Part shown: piece by piece, positions 1-8,045 of the stretch
How the letters are laid out: each line of letters begins with the position of its first letter
Position numbering within the stretch: the first letter of the stretch is position 1
DNA from: Rhodoferax potami
GTDB lineage: Bacteria; Pseudomonadota; Gammaproteobacteria; Burkholderiales; Burkholderiaceae_C
DNA length: 64,000 bases
Assembly: GCF_032193805.1 (NCBI RefSeq)
Contig: NZ_JAVBIK010000001.1
Coordinates: 2,501,001 to 2,565,000 of the forward strand
Direction: 5' to 3'
Made by a program: the position numbers and the translations under genes
Notes under the pieces: model-generated
Told to the model about the DNA's origin: nothing
Seen by the model: only the letters and a program-made list of their open reading frames with translations
Databases searched by the model: none

Positions 1-605
1 ACCAAGAAGAACACCATGAACGCGTTCCGGTGGTCGTAGCCCGGAAACTTCAGCATCAGGAGCGCGGGTACGTGGCTCATACCGTAGATGCACACCATGA
101 TGCCCCACTGCAGCTTGGCATTGCGCTCCAGAAAACGCTGCGGGTCATTGGCCAGCGCGCTCGCTATCGGCAGGGCCAGAAAAACATACACCGGGATGAA
201 CACCGCAAACATGTCGAAGTGCTCGGTCGCAACCAGCCAGTACTGCAAGGGCAGCACCACGAAAAATGCCAACACCAGGCTGCGGTGATCGCCCAGCCGG
301 GTGGGCGACAGGGTCATGAATTCACGCAACGCAAAGAATGAAAGGCCGCCAAACAAGCTCAGGGCGACCAAGGGGCCGCTCAGCCACCCCACCCAAAACA
401 CAAACACCATCAGCCAACTGGTGCGGATGATGCCGTCCAGGTTCTTCAGCTCTGCACGCTTGCGGTCGCCGGTTTCATCGTCGCCGTGCTCCCGCAAGGA
501 CATCAGAAACGCCACGATGCTGGAGAGCAGCAACAGGCCAAACACAATAATGAACAACGCACCCACTTGCTGGGTCGGGCCTAGATTTTTCAGGTAGTGG
601 TACAT
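1..605 (-). CDS. Phosphatidate cytidylyltransferase (YnbB/CdsA type), C-terminus cut by window edge
   Basis: Integral membrane enzyme family that makes CDP-diacylglycerol from phosphatidate and CTP at the inner membrane. About 201 N-terminal residues are visible, starting MYHYLKNLGPTQQVG. They form several hydrophobic segments (residues about 12-32, 63-90, 105-125 and 130-150). The C-terminal signature that would settle the assignment lies outside the window, so the call rests on the N-terminal half and on plsC, which starts upstream on the same strand with its stop 9 bases before this ATG. PlsC makes the phosphatidate this enzyme would consume. The YnbB-like branch is favoured because of the long polar loop after the first membrane segment and the plsC neighbour. 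Confidence 0.72.
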   Translation of the reverse strand, partial: MYHYLKNLGPTQQVGALFIIVFGLLLLSSIVAFLMSLREHGDDETGDRKRAELKNLDGIIRTSWLMVFVFWVGWLSGPLVALSLFGGLSFFALREFMTLSPTRLGDHRSLVLAFFVVLPLQYWLVATEHFDMFAVFIPVYVFLALPIASALANDPQRFLERNAKLQWGIMVCIYGMSHVPALLMLKFPGYDHRNAFMVFFL

Positions 606-614
606 GGACTTGCC

Positions 615-1226
615 TTACACGTCCCGCAGGGCCACTACGGCGTTGCGCGCCCGGTCCAGAAACGTCCGGCGCTCTTCGCCATCAGCCACTTGCATGGGGG
701 CGCCGAAGGTCACAGAGCACAGCACCGGTACCGGCACCACTTCGCCCTTGGGGAGTACGTGCTGCACATTGTTGATCCAGGCGGGCACCAGCACCACGTT
801 AGGAAAGCGGGTAGCCAGGTTGTAGAGGCCGGCCTTGAACGCCTGTGGCTCACCGGTGTGCCCGCGTGTGCCTTCGGGGAACAGGATGATCGAGTCACCA
901 TTGGCCAGCGCTTCGATCAGCGGCTCCAGCGGGTCTTCGTCAGAAGTGCGGTCACGCGAAACGTAGATCACATGGAACACCTCGGTCGTGAGCCATTGCC
1001 TGAAGGGCGACTTGGTCCAGTAGTCTTTGGCGGCAATGGCGCGGGTGATGTGCCGCAATTCCTTGGGCAAGGCTGCCCAGATCATCACCAGATCGGCGTG
1101 GCTCTGGTGGTTGGCAAAGTAGATCCGCTGTTCTGCTTTGGGCGGGCAGCCGTGCCAGCGTGCTTGCGCACCGGTGAGAAAGCGGATCAGGCCCAACAGA
1201 AAGTAACTCATCAACTTGGCAAGCAT
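615..1226 (-). CDS. plsC: 1-acyl-sn-glycerol-3-phosphate acyltransferase
   Basis: Acylates lysophosphatidic acid to phosphatidic acid at the inner membrane. The 203-residue product carries the acyltransferase motif H-X4-D (NHQSHAD, His40 to Asp45) and the glycerol-phosphate-binding motif FPEGTRG (116-122). A short hydrophobic N-terminus (MLAKLMSYFLLGLIRFL) serves as membrane anchor. I chose this ATG because the reading frame upstream to about 1415 has no family similarity and runs into a structured repeat element. It is followed 9 bases later by the cdsA-like gene, which acts next in phospholipid synthesis, so the two are probably co-transcribed. Confidence 0.9.
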   Translation of the reverse strand: MLAKLMSYFLLGLIRFLTGAQARWHGCPPKAEQRIYFANHQSHADLVMIWAALPKELRHITRAIAAKDYWTKSPFRQWLTTEVFHVIYVSRDRTSDEDPLEPLIEALANGDSIILFPEGTRGHTGEPQAFKAGLYNLATRFPNVVLVPAWINNVQHVLPKGEVVPVPVLCSVTFGAPMQVADGEERRTFLDRARNAVVALRDV

Positions 1227-1305
1227 GGCGGGGATGATACAGAGCGGATGTGTCTGCTTTGGGGCTTTGTGTCGCTCTAGTGGCGCTCGCCTTCTTGTGG
1301 GGGCT

Positions 1306-1401
1306 GGAAGCGGTGGGCGGCGTGTTCTGCACCGTTCGTGTCCCCCGCGCTGCGCGCTCCTCCTTGACCTCACTATGCAGAGCACCCCGCCCACCGCTTC
1401 C
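1306..1401 (+). repeat. Structured repeat element, copy A
   Basis: Outer inverted repeat GGAAGCGGTGGGCGG (1306-1320) pairs with its complement at 1387-1401. After one mismatch, ten more pairs follow (1322-1331 with 1376-1385, one G-T). The enclosed loop carries CGTGTCCCCC, a small inner stem (GCGC tgc GCGC) and TCCTCCTTGACCT. The two conserved blocks recur in copies B and C, whereas both stems differ in sequence but remain complementary. Confidence 0.85.
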
Positions 1402-1446
1402 GATGGTGTGGTCAAGTCAATGAATGTTGGGAAGCATTTCCTTCCA

Positions 1447-1538
1447 GCCGCGGAGCAGGCGTGAGTCCCAAAGCGAGGTCAAGGAGGAGGCCGAAGGCCG
1501 GGGGACACGAGCGGCGGGGCTCATGCCTGCTCCGCTGC
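1447..1538 (-). repeat. Structured repeat element, copy B (reverse orientation)
   Basis: Outer arms GCGGAGCAGGC (1450-1460) and GCCTGCTCCGC (1525-1535), extended inward to 1469/1516 with two G-T pairs. On the minus strand the loop reads CGTGTCCCCC, inner stem GGCC ttc GGCC, then TCCTCCTTGACCT, the same order as in copy A. Copies A and B face each other. Confidence 0.85.
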
Positions 1539-1574
1539 GGGCAAGTGCAACAGCACCTCAAGCCAAAAACAAAC

Positions 1575-2306
1575 TCAGGGCAGCTGCGCGTCCGCCATCC
1601 GCGCCACAATGGTGCCAGCGCGGCTGTTCAGGTAGCCCGAGTTAGGCGTCTTTTCAAAAAACTTGGGCCGCGGCAACATCACTGCCAAACGGGCTGCTTC
1701 GTAGGCGCTGAGCTTGCTGGCGGGTTTGCGGAAATAGTGTTGAGCTGCGGCCTCCGCGCCGAACACACCTTCGCCCCATTCCACGCTATTGAGGTAAATC
1801 TCCAGAATGCGTTGCTTGCTCAGCAGCTGCTCCAGTAGCAAGGTCAGCACAAACTCCTGGCCCTTGCGCAGCAAGGTCCGTTCGCCCGACAAAAACAGGT
1901 TCTTGGCCAATTGCTGCGTAATGGTGGAGCCGCCCACAATCTTCGGGGGCTTGGTGCTGGCCTTGCCTTGGCTGAGGCGCTGCTCGGCGCGCTGCTCTGC
2001 CTTGGCGTTTTTGGCCCATGCCTTTTCCAAGGCATCCCAATCCACCCCGTCGTGTTGGCGGAAGCTATCGTCCTCCGAGGCAATCACCGCGCGTTTCAGG
2101 TTGTCTGAAATGCGCTCGTAAGGCACCCACTCCTGGCGCCACCGGAAGGTATCGCGCTCCCGGGCGACTCGCCAAGCTTCGGAGCGTTCAAAGGCGGTGG
2201 ACTGCGGGTCGATCACCGCCATGGCGGCAATCCGGCCCACAAAATACAGCTGGAGCGAGACAAACGCCACGCCACACAGCAGCAACCAACGCAACAGCGA
2301 TCTCAT
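1575..2306 (-). CDS. mtgA: Monofunctional biosynthetic peptidoglycan transglycosylase
   Basis: Polymerises lipid II into glycan strands at the periplasmic face of the inner membrane without transpeptidase activity. The 243-residue protein has one N-terminal membrane segment (about 4-24) and a GT51 domain. The catalytic-glutamate motif is visible as ASEDDSF (Glu78) and the second motif as GGSTITQQLAKNLF (about 124-137). Length is typical of MtgA. The start overlaps the stop of the TonB-like gene by four bases (ATGA), so they are translated from one mRNA. Confidence 0.93.
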   Translation of the reverse strand: MRSLLRWLLLCGVAFVSLQLYFVGRIAAMAVIDPQSTAFERSEAWRVARERDTFRWRQEWVPYERISDNLKRAVIASEDDSFRQHDGVDWDALEKAWAKNAKAEQRAEQRLSQGKASTKPPKIVGGSTITQQLAKNLFLSGERTLLRKGQEFVLTLLLEQLLSKQRILEIYLNSVEWGEGVFGAEAAAQHYFRKPASKLSAYEAARLAVMLPRPKFFEKTPNSGYLNSRAGTIVARMADAQLP

Positions 2307-3169
2307 CGGGCCGCGGAGGACGAGACCTTGGCTTCCAATGTCTCGTCGCGGGTGAACTTGAAGCGGGACACCACCAGAATCTGGTCTGCCTGGCGCCGCA
2401 TGGCGGCATTGAAGTTGCCGAATGGGCCTGCCGAGCGGGCAATCGCTTGGGCGCGCTTGTCGAGCACCGGGTTGCCCGAGCTCTGTACCACCTCCGCGTC
2501 GATGACCCGGCCATCAAAGTTGATGGTGACGATCATGGTCAGCTCGCCATACAGTTTCTTGCCGCCGCTTTGGGGGAAGTTGTCGGTGCCTTTTTCCTCG
2601 ATACGCTGGCGCAGCTGGTCGTAATAGACCGCATACACCTCTTCACGCACAGAGGGGCTCACATAGCGCTTTTTCGGGCGCGCGTTCTCCATGTTGATAC
2701 GCCGCTCGATTTCGGCCAACAGCTTGATCAGCTGCCGGCGCTTTTCCTCGCGCTCGGCCTGGTCTGACTTGTCTGCCAGTTTGTTGGGGTCGGGCGGCGG
2801 CAGGGCGGCCAGTTGGCTCTTGACTTGGGCGAGCAACAGGTTTTGCTGCTCCTGCAGGCTTTGCAGTTTGCGTGCGCTCTCTTCTTCGAGGGTGTCGCCG
2901 ATGTCGGTAAACGCCGAGGGCGGCAAAGGGCTGGTGGCGCGGCCTTTTTCCACATCGCCACCACCGGCCAAATTGGTTTGGGCAATCGCCTGGGCCTTTT
3001 CCGGCTTCTCTTTGCTCTTGGCGTTCACCAGAATGACTTCCAGTGGCTGGTCCTCGAACACCCGGTTAAAGGCCTCAGGGTCTACAAAACGCACGGTCAA
3101 CAGCGCCGCGTGTACCGCGATGGATACACCCAGAGCCCATTGGAGCGTGGTCAGTTTGCGCAGATTCAC
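2303..3169 (-). CDS. TonB C-terminal domain protein
   Basis: A 288-residue protein with a single N-terminal membrane anchor (about 11-28, WALGVSIAVHAALLTVRF), a charged, probably coiled-coil middle (about 95-165, rich in Glu/Lys/Gln) and a C-terminal TonB/TolA-like domain (about 200-285, with YGELTMIVTINFDGRV and a conserved alternating pattern after it). It probably spans the periplasm. Not a canonical TonB: the proline-rich spacer is short and no exbB/exbD lies nearby. It overlaps both the upstream RNB gene and mtgA by four bases. A cell-envelope role is inferred from this coupling to mtgA. Confidence 0.8.
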   Translation of the reverse strand: MNLRKLTTLQWALGVSIAVHAALLTVRFVDPEAFNRVFEDQPLEVILVNAKSKEKPEKAQAIAQTNLAGGGDVEKGRATSPLPPSAFTDIGDTLEEESARKLQSLQEQQNLLLAQVKSQLAALPPPDPNKLADKSDQAEREEKRRQLIKLLAEIERRINMENARPKKRYVSPSVREEVYAVYYDQLRQRIEEKGTDNFPQSGGKKLYGELTMIVTINFDGRVIDAEVVQSSGNPVLDKRAQAIARSAGPFGNFNAAMRRQADQILVVSRFKFTRDETLEAKVSSSAAR

Positions 3170-5217
3170 GGGGTGGGATTATCACCGCCGGCGTCCGGCG
3201 CTTCGTTCACGTCCACCGCAATCGCGATCGGGCCTGCCACATCGTCTTCGCTGTCGTCCTCTTCGTCCTGGTTGTCGGCTTCCACCGGAGCATCCAGACG
3301 TTCCAGCACCGTGCCTTGCACATCCAGAGTGATGAGGTCCATCTCACCCAGCTTCACGCGCACCTTGGCGTGGCGGGGCAGTCCCTGCGCACCCAAGACT
3401 GGCAGCACCAGCGGGATATCGTCCGCGCGCACCATGCCGTCTTTGAACAGGCTGGCGGTGAGCTCGGTGATGCCGTGCTGCTGTGCGTAGCGCATGGTCC
3501 AGAAGCGCTCCATGGCGCCCTGGTAGCCGTTGTAGGCGCTGTAAGCCGCGTCAAACGAGGAGATGATGGCGAACAGCTCGGCGTCCTTGGGCTTGAAGGG
3601 CGCCACCAATGCCGCCGTCTTGCCGTGGCGTGCACAGGCAATGATCTGCCACTGGTTCACCAGGTCGGTATAGCGGCGCAGTGGCGAGGTCGCCCACGAA
3701 TACGCTTTGACCCCGATACCCGCATGCGGCAGGGCCTTGGTGCCCATGCGCACCTTGACGCCGGGCGCCAGCGACGCCTGGCTGCGGTAAATGCCGGGCA
3801 CCCCCATCTCTGCGAGCCAGCTGCCCCAAGTGCTGTTGGCCAGAATCATGGCTTCGGCCACGATCAAGTCGAGTGGCGCGCCGCGCTGGCGGATGCTGAT
3901 GAGCACGGTCTCGTCGCCTTGTGGCTCAGCGCCGTCGTTGCCTTGCAGGCGGAAGTTGTAGTCCGGGCGGTTGAAGGTCTCGGGTTTGCCGCGCACGATC
4001 TCGCGTTTGGCCTTCAGGTCGCGCGCCAAGCGGTGTAAAAATGATAGCTGCTCGCGCAGACCTGCTGCGGGCTGGGTGTCATTTTCATGGTTAAACGAGG
4101 CGTCGGTCAGCCACTGCTCGGTGACCACGCTGTCGAGCTGGTCGTGGCGCAGGTTGTGGGCAATCGGCACACGTTCCAGCTTGGTCTCGCTGCTGGTGAT
4201 CTCCAGCGTCTCCTCGTTGAAGGTGACGTACAGCGAGACGGACGGGCAATCTCTGCCCTCCATCAGCGTGTAGGTCTGAACTACGTCGTCGGGCAGCATG
4301 GTGACCTTGTAGCCGGGCATGTACACCGTGGACAGGCGGGCGCGGCCCAGCACGTCCACCGGGCTGCCAGGCTGCACGGCCAGGCCGGGCGCGGCGATGT
4401 GAATACCCACGGTCACGGTGCCGGACCCCAGGCCCTGCACGCTCAAGGCGTCGTCAATTTCGGTGGTTTGCGAATCGTCAATCGAAAAGGCCTGCACGGC
4501 AGCCACCGGCAACTCGTCGGCAATAGCCGGTGCGCTAATGGCGGGAAAGCCGGTGCCCTTGGGGAAGTTCTCCAGCAAAAAGCGCTTCCAGTGGAACAGG
4601 TAGGGCGAGGCAATCGCACCGGCCTTTTGCAGCAGCTCCAGCGGCGCAATATGGGTGGCGCGGCTGGCTTCGACTACGGCTTTGTATTCAGGGGCGTTTT
4701 TGTCCGGCTTGAACAGGATCTTATACAGCTGGTCCTTGATGGCCTGCGGGCAGGTGCCTGCCGCCAGCTCTTGGGCCCACTGGTTGATCTGCTCGGCAAT
4801 CAGACGCTTTTTCTCAATGGCGGCCAACGCCTGCGCAATGATGTCGGCGGGCGCCTTCTTGAAACGGCCCTTGCCGGCACGGCGGAAGTAGTGCGGCGTG
4901 TCAAACAACTTGAACAACATGCCGGCTTGCTCGGCCTGGCTGGCCTGGGCCGAGAAATAGTCTTTGGCGAGATCGGCAAAGCCGAATTCTTCGTCGGGGG
5001 CAAATTCGTAGGCCATATCCAGCTCGATGCCTGCGGCCTGCGCCTGGGCGGCGGCTACAAAATCAGCAGGGGCGGGCTTTTCGAACTTGATCAGCACGTT
5101 GGCCGACTTGACCTTGACGCGCTTGCCGGAATCCAACTCCACCTGTGCAGAGGCTTCTGCCTCGGACAGGACGCGACCGGCCATGAATTTTCCGGCTTCT
5201 TCAAACAGTACAAACAT
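3166..5217 (-). CDS. RNB-domain 3'-5' exoribonuclease (RNase II family)
   Basis: A 683-residue member of the RNase II/RNR superfamily that degrades RNA processively from the 3' end. The catalytic metal-binding stretch is SIDDSQTTEIDD (about 246-256). Compared with the E. coli RNase II pattern, the second of the four aspartates is a glutamate here, a variant I believe occurs in related bacterial RNB proteins. A later RNB motif, SPLRRYTDLVNQWQ, is clear. The N-terminus differs from E. coli RNase II and RNase R, and no obvious C-terminal S1 is visible. The last 40 residues are acidic (DNQDEEDDSEDD). A short dispersed repeat lies inside the gene at about 4036-4058 without breaking the frame. Confidence 0.85.
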   Translation of the reverse strand: MFVLFEEAGKFMAGRVLSEAEASAQVELDSGKRVKVKSANVLIKFEKPAPADFVAAAQAQAAGIELDMAYEFAPDEEFGFADLAKDYFSAQASQAEQAGMLFKLFDTPHYFRRAGKGRFKKAPADIIAQALAAIEKKRLIAEQINQWAQELAAGTCPQAIKDQLYKILFKPDKNAPEYKAVVEASRATHIAPLELLQKAGAIASPYLFHWKRFLLENFPKGTGFPAISAPAIADELPVAAVQAFSIDDSQTTEIDDALSVQGLGSGTVTVGIHIAAPGLAVQPGSPVDVLGRARLSTVYMPGYKVTMLPDDVVQTYTLMEGRDCPSVSLYVTFNEETLEITSSETKLERVPIAHNLRHDQLDSVVTEQWLTDASFNHENDTQPAAGLREQLSFLHRLARDLKAKREIVRGKPETFNRPDYNFRLQGNDGAEPQGDETVLISIRQRGAPLDLIVAEAMILANSTWGSWLAEMGVPGIYRSQASLAPGVKVRMGTKALPHAGIGVKAYSWATSPLRRYTDLVNQWQIIACARHGKTAALVAPFKPKDAELFAIISSFDAAYSAYNGYQGAMERFWTMRYAQQHGITELTASLFKDGMVRADDIPLVLPVLGAQGLPRHAKVRVKLGEMDLITLDVQGTVLERLDAPVEADNQDEEDDSEDDVAGPIAIAVDVNEAPDAGGDNPTP
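4036..4058 (-). repeat. Dispersed GCGC/ATAGC repeat inside the RNB gene
   Basis: On the minus strand reads TGCGCGAGCAGCTATCATTT, matching the consensus of the short dispersed family (TGCGC-RAGYAGCT-N-TTTT-NATAGC) up to its AT-rich centre. Partial copy, in frame. Confidence 0.5.
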
Positions 5218-5288
5218 AGGGGGTGGATTGTCCCCGCAAAACGGGTCGTCCCGAACCCGCCGGCTCAGGCCTCTGGAGCCGAAGGGTT

Positions 5289-5894
5289 TTAGGCACCCGT
5301 GCCGGTGTCGCCCATCAGGCTCATAAAGGCGGCCAGGTCAGGCAAAAAGGCCTCGAAACCCGTGAGCGCATGGTCGCCCCCTTCCAGCAAGGTGAGCCGG
5401 GTGTCGGCATAGCGGGCATGCATTTCGCGCCAATCGAGCACCTCGTCACCCTTGGCCAAAATAGCGCGATAGCGATCGGGGTGTTGCAAGGCGCCCACTT
5501 CCAGGCTGCGCAGTTCATCCACGTACTCGGGCAAAAAGTAGAAACTTTCCTCGGGCGCATGCCACTGGCGGTTTTCACCGATGTATTTCCCCAGATCGCG
5601 CGCCGGATCGACCGCGGGGTTGATCAGCAAGGCGAGGCAGCCCGTCGCCTCTGCGATGTGGGTAGCGTAAAAGCCGCCGAGCGACGAGCCCACCACCGCC
5701 ATGCGCGCTGTGGGCCAGTCGGCAATGCCCTGCATCAGCAGGGCCATGGCGACGCGGGGGGAGGGCGGCAGTTGCGGGCACCACCACTGAACCTGCGGAA
5801 AGTGGCTGCCCATATAGGCGGCCATGGCTTGCGCCTTGTGGGATTGAGGGGAAGAGCGAAAACCGTGGAGGTAAAGCAAGTGGGTGATGGCCAT
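5289..5894 (-). CDS. YqiA/YcfP-family alpha/beta-hydrolase (esterase)
   Basis: A 201-residue cytosolic hydrolase. It has the early LLYLHGF strand-loop (residues 6-12), nucleophile elbow GSSLGG with Ser71, and a C-terminal GGDHAL that supplies the catalytic histidine. The family splits small esters in vitro; the natural substrate is unknown. I chose the ATG giving MAITHLLYLHGF because family members begin immediately before the first beta-strand. An in-frame ATG at 5933 would add 13 residues and almost touch the divergent rodA start. Confidence 0.83.
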   Translation of the reverse strand: MAITHLLYLHGFRSSPQSHKAQAMAAYMGSHFPQVQWWCPQLPPSPRVAMALLMQGIADWPTARMAVVGSSLGGFYATHIAEATGCLALLINPAVDPARDLGKYIGENRQWHAPEESFYFLPEYVDELRSLEVGALQHPDRYRAILAKGDEVLDWREMHARYADTRLTLLEGGDHALTGFEAFLPDLAAFMSLMGDTGTGA

Positions 5895-5937
5895 GTCGGG
5901 ATGGTAATGGGCGGCGGCTTGGGGATAATCCAAGGCT

Positions 5938-7092
5938 ATGTCGTACCAATTCGGAAAAGTCTCCCTGCGTCAGCGCATTGCGCCCTGGTTCTCGGGGTTT
6001 GACGGGCCCTTGGCCTTTGCAGTGTTCATGCTGGCGTGTGCCGGTTTGCTCATCATGTATTCATCGGGTTTCGACCATGGCACCCGGTTTGAGGACCATG
6101 GTCGCAATATGCTGATTGCTGCCGCCATCATGTTTGTGGTGGCCCAGGTTCCGCCGCAGCGTTTGATGCTGGTGGCCGTGCCGCTCTACACCGTGGGGGT
6201 GGCGCTGTTGATCGCGGTGGCGATTTTTGGCATCACCAAGAAAGGGGCCAAGCGCTGGGTCAACGTCGGGGTGGTGATCCAACCCAGCGAGATCATGAAA
6301 ATTGCCATGCCGCTCATGCTGGCTTGGTGGTTCCAGAAGCGCGAGGGGCAGTTGCGCCCCCTCGACTTCGTGGTGGCCGGTGGTTTGCTGGCTGTCCCGG
6401 TTGGCCTGATCATGAAGCAACCCGATCTCGGCACCTCGCTATTGGTCATGGCCGCCGGCTTGGCCGTGATTTTTTTCGCAGGCATGAGCTGGAAGCTGGT
6501 GATTCCGCCCGTGGTGATCTCGGTGGTCGGCATTGTGTTGCTGGTCGTGTTTGAGCCCCAGCTGTGTGCGGATGGGGTGCGCTGGTCTGTGCTGCACGAC
6601 TACCAGCAGCAGCGGATTTGCACCTTGCTGGACCCCACCCGAGACCCCTTGGGCAAAGGCTTCCACATCATTCAAGGGATGATTGCGATCGGCTCCGGCG
6701 GCATTACCGGCATGGGCTTTATGAAGGGGACCCAGACGCACCTCGAGTTCATCCCCGAACGCACCACCGACTTTATTTTTGCGGCTTACTCCGAAGAGTT
6801 CGGCCTGATCGGCAATGTGTTTTTGCTCTGCGCGTTCGTCTTCTTGATCCTGCGGGGTCTGGCGATCGCGCTGGAGGCGCCCACCCTGTTCTCCCGCCTG
6901 CTGGCAGGTGCTGCGACGATGATCTTTTTTACCTACGCCTTTGTGAATATGGGCATGGTGAGCGGCATCCTGCCGGTGGTGGGCGTGCCCTTGCCGTTCA
7001 TTAGCTACGGCGGCACCGCCATGGTGACGCTGGGGCTGGCACTCGGTATTTTGATGTCGATTGCCAACTCCAAGCGCTTGGTGCAAAGCTAA
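5938..7092 (+). CDS. rodA: Rod-shape SEDS glycosyltransferase RodA
   Basis: SEDS-family peptidoglycan polymerase of the elongasome, partner of PBP2 at the inner membrane. The 384-residue product has about ten hydrophobic segments, and the family signatures QPSEIMKIAMPL, ERTTDFIFA(A)YSEE(F)G and the C-terminal VGVPLPFISYGGT are all visible. The usual neighbours mreBCD and mrdA are not upstream; a divergent YqiA-like gene is. A dehydrogenase gene starts 2 bases after the stop. Confidence 0.94.
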   Translation: MSYQFGKVSLRQRIAPWFSGFDGPLAFAVFMLACAGLLIMYSSGFDHGTRFEDHGRNMLIAAAIMFVVAQVPPQRLMLVAVPLYTVGVALLIAVAIFGITKKGAKRWVNVGVVIQPSEIMKIAMPLMLAWWFQKREGQLRPLDFVVAGGLLAVPVGLIMKQPDLGTSLLVMAAGLAVIFFAGMSWKLVIPPVVISVVGIVLLVVFEPQLCADGVRWSVLHDYQQQRICTLLDPTRDPLGKGFHIIQGMIAIGSGGITGMGFMKGTQTHLEFIPERTTDFIFAAYSEEFGLIGNVFLLCAFVFLILRGLAIALEAPTLFSRLLAGAATMIFFTYAFVNMGMVSGILPVVGVPLPFISYGGTAMVTLGLALGILMSIANSKRLVQS

Positions 7093-7093
7093 G

Positions 7094-7966
7094 GTGGCGG
7101 GGTTCGCGGTCACGCTGATCGGGGTGGGCAACATGGGTGGGGCCATGGCGCAGCGCCTGGCCCAGCTGGGGTGGGCCCCGGCCATCCATGATCTGGACCG
7201 CGCCAAAGTGGAGGCTATATTGCCTTTTGGTGCGCTAGCCCCCGAAAATATTGCGCAAGCTGCTTCCAAAAGCATAGCAACTATTCTCTGTGTGGTTGAT
7301 GCGGCCCAAGTCCGTGATGTGCTGTTTGGCACCGAGGGACTGGCCCGGCACCTGCCCGCAGGCCATGTGGTCATGCTGTGCCCAACCATTGCCCCGCACG
7401 ATGTGGAGTCGATTGCCACCGAGCTACTCGCCCAAGGGGTCTGGACCCTGGATTGCCCCATGTCCGGCGGCCCCGCGCGTGCGCTGGACGGCAGCATGAG
7501 TCTCATGGTGGCCGGGCCTGGTGCCGCGCGGACGCTATGTCGCCCCTTGCTGGAGGCCTTGTCCAGCAAGGTGTTTGATATCAGCGATCGGCCCGGCGAC
7601 GGCGCGCGCACCAAACTGGTCAATAACCTGCTGGCGGGTATCAACTTGGTGGGTGCCGCAGAGGCGATGGCGCTGGCCGACCGCTTGGGGCTCGATGCCA
7701 GCCGCACGCTGGACGTGATTGCCCAGAGCAGTGGCCAGAGCTGGATCGGTACTGACCGTATGCGCCGTGCCGTGGCCGGAGATCTCGCGCCGCGCGCCCA
7801 CATGACCCTGCTCGCCAAAGACACCCGTTTGGCTCTGGATGCGGCACAGGCCGCCGGTTTTGCCGGGCCCCTGGGCGAAGCGGCCAGCGCGGTGTTTGCC
7901 CAAGCGGTGCGGGCAGGCCTGGCCGGGATGGACGACGCGGCGTTGCTGGAATTCTTGAAGCGCTGA
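7094..7966 (+). CDS. NAD(P)-dependent beta-hydroxyacid dehydrogenase (HIBADH family)
   Basis: A 290-residue oxidoreductase of the 3-hydroxyisobutyrate/tartronate-semialdehyde reductase family. It shows the Rossmann motif GVGNMGG (10-16), substrate-binding CPMSGGPARA (121-130) and the catalytic lysine in GARTKLVNN (Lys174). Substrate cannot be told from sequence. I chose the GTG at 7094, 2 bases after rodA, because homologues start just before the first beta-strand; an upstream in-frame TTG would overlap rodA. Residues about 41-62 are encoded by an inverted pair of dispersed repeats, which may make this loop longer than in relatives. Confidence 0.83.
   Translation: MAGFAVTLIGVGNMGGAMAQRLAQLGWAPAIHDLDRAKVEAILPFGALAPENIAQAASKSIATILCVVDAAQVRDVLFGTEGLARHLPAGHVVMLCPTIAPHDVESIATELLAQGVWTLDCPMSGGPARALDGSMSLMVAGPGAARTLCRPLLEALSSKVFDISDRPGDGARTKLVNNLLAGINLVGAAEAMALADRLGLDASRTLDVIAQSSGQSWIGTDRMRRAVAGDLAPRAHMTLLAKDTRLALDAAQAAGFAGPLGEAASAVFAQAVRAGLAGMDDAALLEFLKR
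7214..7279. repeat. Inverted pair of dispersed GCGC/ATAGC repeats inside the dehydrogenase gene
   Basis: GCTAT...CTTTTGG.GCGC at 7214-7235 is mirrored by GCGC...CCAAAAG.ATAGC at 7253-7279, about 66 bp in all. The right half matches the dispersed family seen at 11.2, 39.8, 52.3 and 53.1 kb. The reading frame passes through it. Confidence 0.55.
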
Positions 7967-8045
7967 GCGGCCATACCCCTGTAACAGGCCCCGACTCTGG
8001 CGACACAGCCACTGCGTCAGTCGTGCAGAGGCCTAAAATGGCCGC

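Larger units (their letters stand above)
1227..1574. other. 348-bp gap with no gene, holding two structured repeat elements
   Basis: No convincing coding sequence on either strand. Most of the gap is two copies of one structured element in opposite orientation (1306-1401 and 1447-1538), separated by 45 bases. The plsC promoter would have to lie in about 1227-1305 or read through the elements. I see no clear -10/-35 pair. Confidence 0.7.

Noticed and set aside
5218..5288. Small gene between the RNB and YqiA-like genes
   Set aside because: Only 71 bases and no convincing frame or ribosome site.
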